A DNA stretch of 64,000 nucleotides from Pseudomonadota bacterium. GTDB taxonomy: Bacteria; Pseudomonadota; Gammaproteobacteria; Burkholderiales; Burkholderiaceae_B. Shown here piece by piece: positions 62,397 through 64,000 of the stretch; the first letter of the stretch is position 1, and every line of letters starts with the position of its first letter. The position numbers and the translations under genes are program-made. The DNA is taken from positions 124,001-188,000 of the forward strand of contig JAFAEO010000026.1 in assembly GCA_023423975.1 (NCBI GenBank), in the 5' to 3' direction. Below the pieces are notes generated by a model. It had not been told where the DNA came from. It worked only from the letters and a program-made list of their open reading frames with translations, and did not search any database.

Positions 62397-63184
62397 GTCA
62401 GCGTGTTTCCATCAAAAGCCCCCAGGACATCGCCAAGGCGCGCATCGCCGGAAAGCTTGCGGCCGATGTGCTGCATATGATTGCTCCGCATGTAAAAGCC
62501 GGCGTAACCACCGATGATCTGGATCGTTTGTGCAACGACTATATCGTCAATGTCCAGAATACCATCCCGGCCAACATCGGCTACCACGGTTTCCCCAAAA
62601 CTGTGTGTACCTCGGTCAACCATGTCATCTGTCATGGCATTCCTTCCGACAAGGTGCTGCGCAACGGCGATATCATCAATATTGATGTGGCCATTATCAA
62701 GGATGGCTGGTACGGTGATACCAGCCGCATGTATTTTGTGGGCGAACCCGGGCCGCTGGCCAGGCGCCTGGTGCATACAACCTATGAAGCCATGGTGGCC
62801 GGTATCCGTCAGGTGCGTCCTGGCGCCACATTGGGCGATGTCGGCTACGCCATACAGAATGTAGCCCATCGCGAAGGCTTCAGTATCGTTCGTGAATACT
62901 GCGGCCATGGTATCGGACAGATCTACCATGATGATCCACAAGTGCTGCACTACGGACGACCAGGCGAGGGGCTCAGGCTGCAGGAAGGCATGATGTTTAC
63001 CATCGAACCCATGATCAATGCCGGCAAACGTCATTCGCGGCAACTTGCCGATGGCTGGACGGTGGTGACCAAGGACCACTCGTTGTCGGCTCAGTGGGAG
63101 CATATGGTCGTGGTCACGGCCGATGGGTTTGAGGTGCTTACCCCCTGGCCGGAAAATCAGGACGGCTACGAACCCATTCGCTGA
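62393..63184 (+). CDS. map: Type I methionine aminopeptidase
   Basis: A 263-residue metalloprotease removing N-terminal Met. Metal ligands of the pita-bread fold are visible: Asp in INIDVAIIKDGWYGDTSRMYF (two Asp), His in REYCGHGIGQIYHDDP, Glu in MMFTIEPMIN and Glu near the end in SAQWEHMVVVT. The start at 62393 is preferred because it begins with MSQRVSIKSPQDIAKARIAGKLAADVL and overlaps the previous stop by ATGA. It is not beside rpsB-tsf, where the main map gene of proteobacteria usually lies, so it may be a second copy. Confidence 0.94.
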   Translation: MSQRVSIKSPQDIAKARIAGKLAADVLHMIAPHVKAGVTTDDLDRLCNDYIVNVQNTIPANIGYHGFPKTVCTSVNHVICHGIPSDKVLRNGDIINIDVAIIKDGWYGDTSRMYFVGEPGPLARRLVHTTYEAMVAGIRQVRPGATLGDVGYAIQNVAHREGFSIVREYCGHGIGQIYHDDPQVLHYGRPGEGLRLQEGMMFTIEPMINAGKRHSRQLADGWTVVTKDHSLSAQWEHMVVVTADGFEVLTPWPENQDGYEPIR

Positions 63185-63388
63185 TCTTCGCATGGATGTT
63201 GCATTGGGCTGACGCAGGCGATTGCCTGCGTTTGTGCCTGACCAATCTTGTAGAGACCGATTCTGCGGTACGATTACCTTCGGCGCCGCAAGGCCGCTGA
63301 TCTGTGGGCATCCCGGTGCGCCGCGCACCCGGGATGACGCAGGCACGATTTCCTTTCCTATTGTCCATTTTGTTCGGAATTATGCACC

Positions 63389-64000
63389 ATGAGTTTTGAT
63401 CCAGTTGACCACGATCTTGAACGAGGCCTGAATAACCGCCGTCGCGTCCTGGGCGATGCCTGGGTAGAGCGCTCACTGACCGGCGCCAACGATTTCAATG
63501 CCGAGTTTCAACAATTGATCTCCCGGTTTGCCTGGCACGAAATCTGGAGCCGACCCGGTCTGGAACACAAGACGCGCCGTATTATTGTTCTGTCTATTAC
63601 GATTGCAATGGGACGCTGGGAAGAATTTGACCTGCATGTGCGTGCGGCGCTCACGGGTGAGGCGTCGTCGCGCCTGACCCCGGACGAGATCAAGGAAGTA
63701 CTGATGCAGGCGGCGATTTATGCCGGTGTTCCTGCTGCCAATACGGCTTTCAGTCATGCCATGGCTATCTTGCGCGAAGTCGGGCCACAAATCGGCTACG
63801 AGCCGCAATCCTTCTCTCCTTTGGACGTCTCTCATTCCGGTACCGGGCACGAAGGTCGTACGGTGAGCAAGCCGGCGCTGCATTACACAATACGCAAGGC
63901 CCGCAATGGCAATGCAAAAAATACAGTTGTGTTAAGTCATGCGCTGGGTTGCGATCTGACCATGTGGGACCGCCTGGCCAGCGAGCTGGCGGCCGATCAT
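63389..64000 (+). CDS. pcaL: Bifunctional 4-carboxymuconolactone decarboxylase/3-oxoadipate enol-lactonase (PcaC-PcaD fusion), 3' end outside window
   Basis: 204 residues are visible before the window ends. Residues 1-130 are a PcaC-type carboxymuconolactone decarboxylase (GLNNRRRVLGDAWVERSL, AWHEIWSRPGLEHKTRRI, AAIYAGVPAANTAFSHA), and after a linker an alpha/beta-hydrolase begins (VVLSHALGCDLTMWDRLASEL), as in PcaD enol-lactonase. The order PcaC then PcaD is the reverse of what I recall for the actinobacterial PcaL. This serves the protocatechuate branch of the beta-ketoadipate pathway. No other pca gene is visible within the window. Confidence 0.88.
   Translation, partial: MSFDPVDHDLERGLNNRRRVLGDAWVERSLTGANDFNAEFQQLISRFAWHEIWSRPGLEHKTRRIIVLSITIAMGRWEEFDLHVRAALTGEASSRLTPDEIKEVLMQAAIYAGVPAANTAFSHAMAILREVGPQIGYEPQSFSPLDVSHSGTGHEGRTVSKPALHYTIRKARNGNAKNTVVLSHALGCDLTMWDRLASELAADH

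Noticed and set aside
1..64000. tRNA or rRNA genes, prophage, integrase or insertion sequence
   Set aside because: I looked for T-loop motifs, transposase-like frames and flanking repeats in the gaps and found none that could be supported.

Overview
The window reads as chromosomal DNA of a betaproteobacterium, most likely of the family Alcaligenaceae (an Advenella- or Bordetella-like organism). This is inferred from the Bug-type solute receptor, the many LysR and GntR regulators, the MHS-type symporter, the IorAB-type oxidase next to a PQQ dehydrogenase and the PcaC-PcaD fusion. I found no rRNA or tRNA gene, CRISPR array, prophage or complete insertion sequence. Genes are dense, in short operons each with its own regulator, as expected for a metabolic generalist living on organic acids, alcohols and aromatics.

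Layout. 1-7.2 kb: a CoA-transferase, three separate biotin-dependent acyl-CoA carboxylase subunits and a Bug receptor form one operon, followed by a convergent FadR-type GntR regulator and a DHFR-like reductase. 7.4-14.8 kb: an SDR with a substituted active site, then a minus-strand operon of UTRA regulator, NitT/TauT-type ABC importer, GMC oxidoreductase and enolase-superfamily enzyme that looks like an uptake and oxidation path for one unknown compound. 14.8-22.7 kb: the dmeRF cobalt/nickel efflux pair, a ModA-like lipoprotein, an L-lactate permease, a divergent LysR/NAD(P)-binding pair and small proteins. 22.8-30.1 kb: a ferric/organophosphonate-type ABC importer with a LysR regulator, then a Fsr-like exporter divergent from an AraC regulator. 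30.2-36.8 kb: TetR regulator, hglS (2-oxoadipate to D-2-hydroxyglutarate, lysine catabolism) and a four-gene siderophore importer. 36.8-42 kb: a large MscS channel, an SDR and two PhnB-like VOC proteins.

42-54.2 kb is the most coherent block: AcoR with a sigma-54 promoter in front of an acetaldehyde dehydrogenase; a two-subunit Tat-exported molybdenum hydroxylase (IorAB type) with its MocA-like and XdhC-like maturation proteins; a c-type cytochrome; and a PQQ alcohol dehydrogenase with a lanthanide-type Asp signature. Together they could oxidise an alcohol to aldehyde to acid, partly in the periplasm and partly in the cytoplasm.

54.5-64 kb: ArgE-like deacetylase, MHS symporter, an OsmC-family gene broken by one amber codon, ABM monooxygenase, MmyB-type regulator, arylamine N-acetyltransferase overlapping soxR tail to tail, an MmgE/PrpD-like protein behind an array of TTGCA sites, a ParD-like protein coupled to a methionine aminopeptidase, and the start of a PcaC-PcaD fusion cut by the window end.

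The best candidates for something undescribed are the attenuator-like leader of hglS, the ParD-like/MetAP pair with its own operator, the TTGCA array and the alcohol/aldehyde oxidation island. All functions come from reading motifs and family resemblance by eye; no database search was run.
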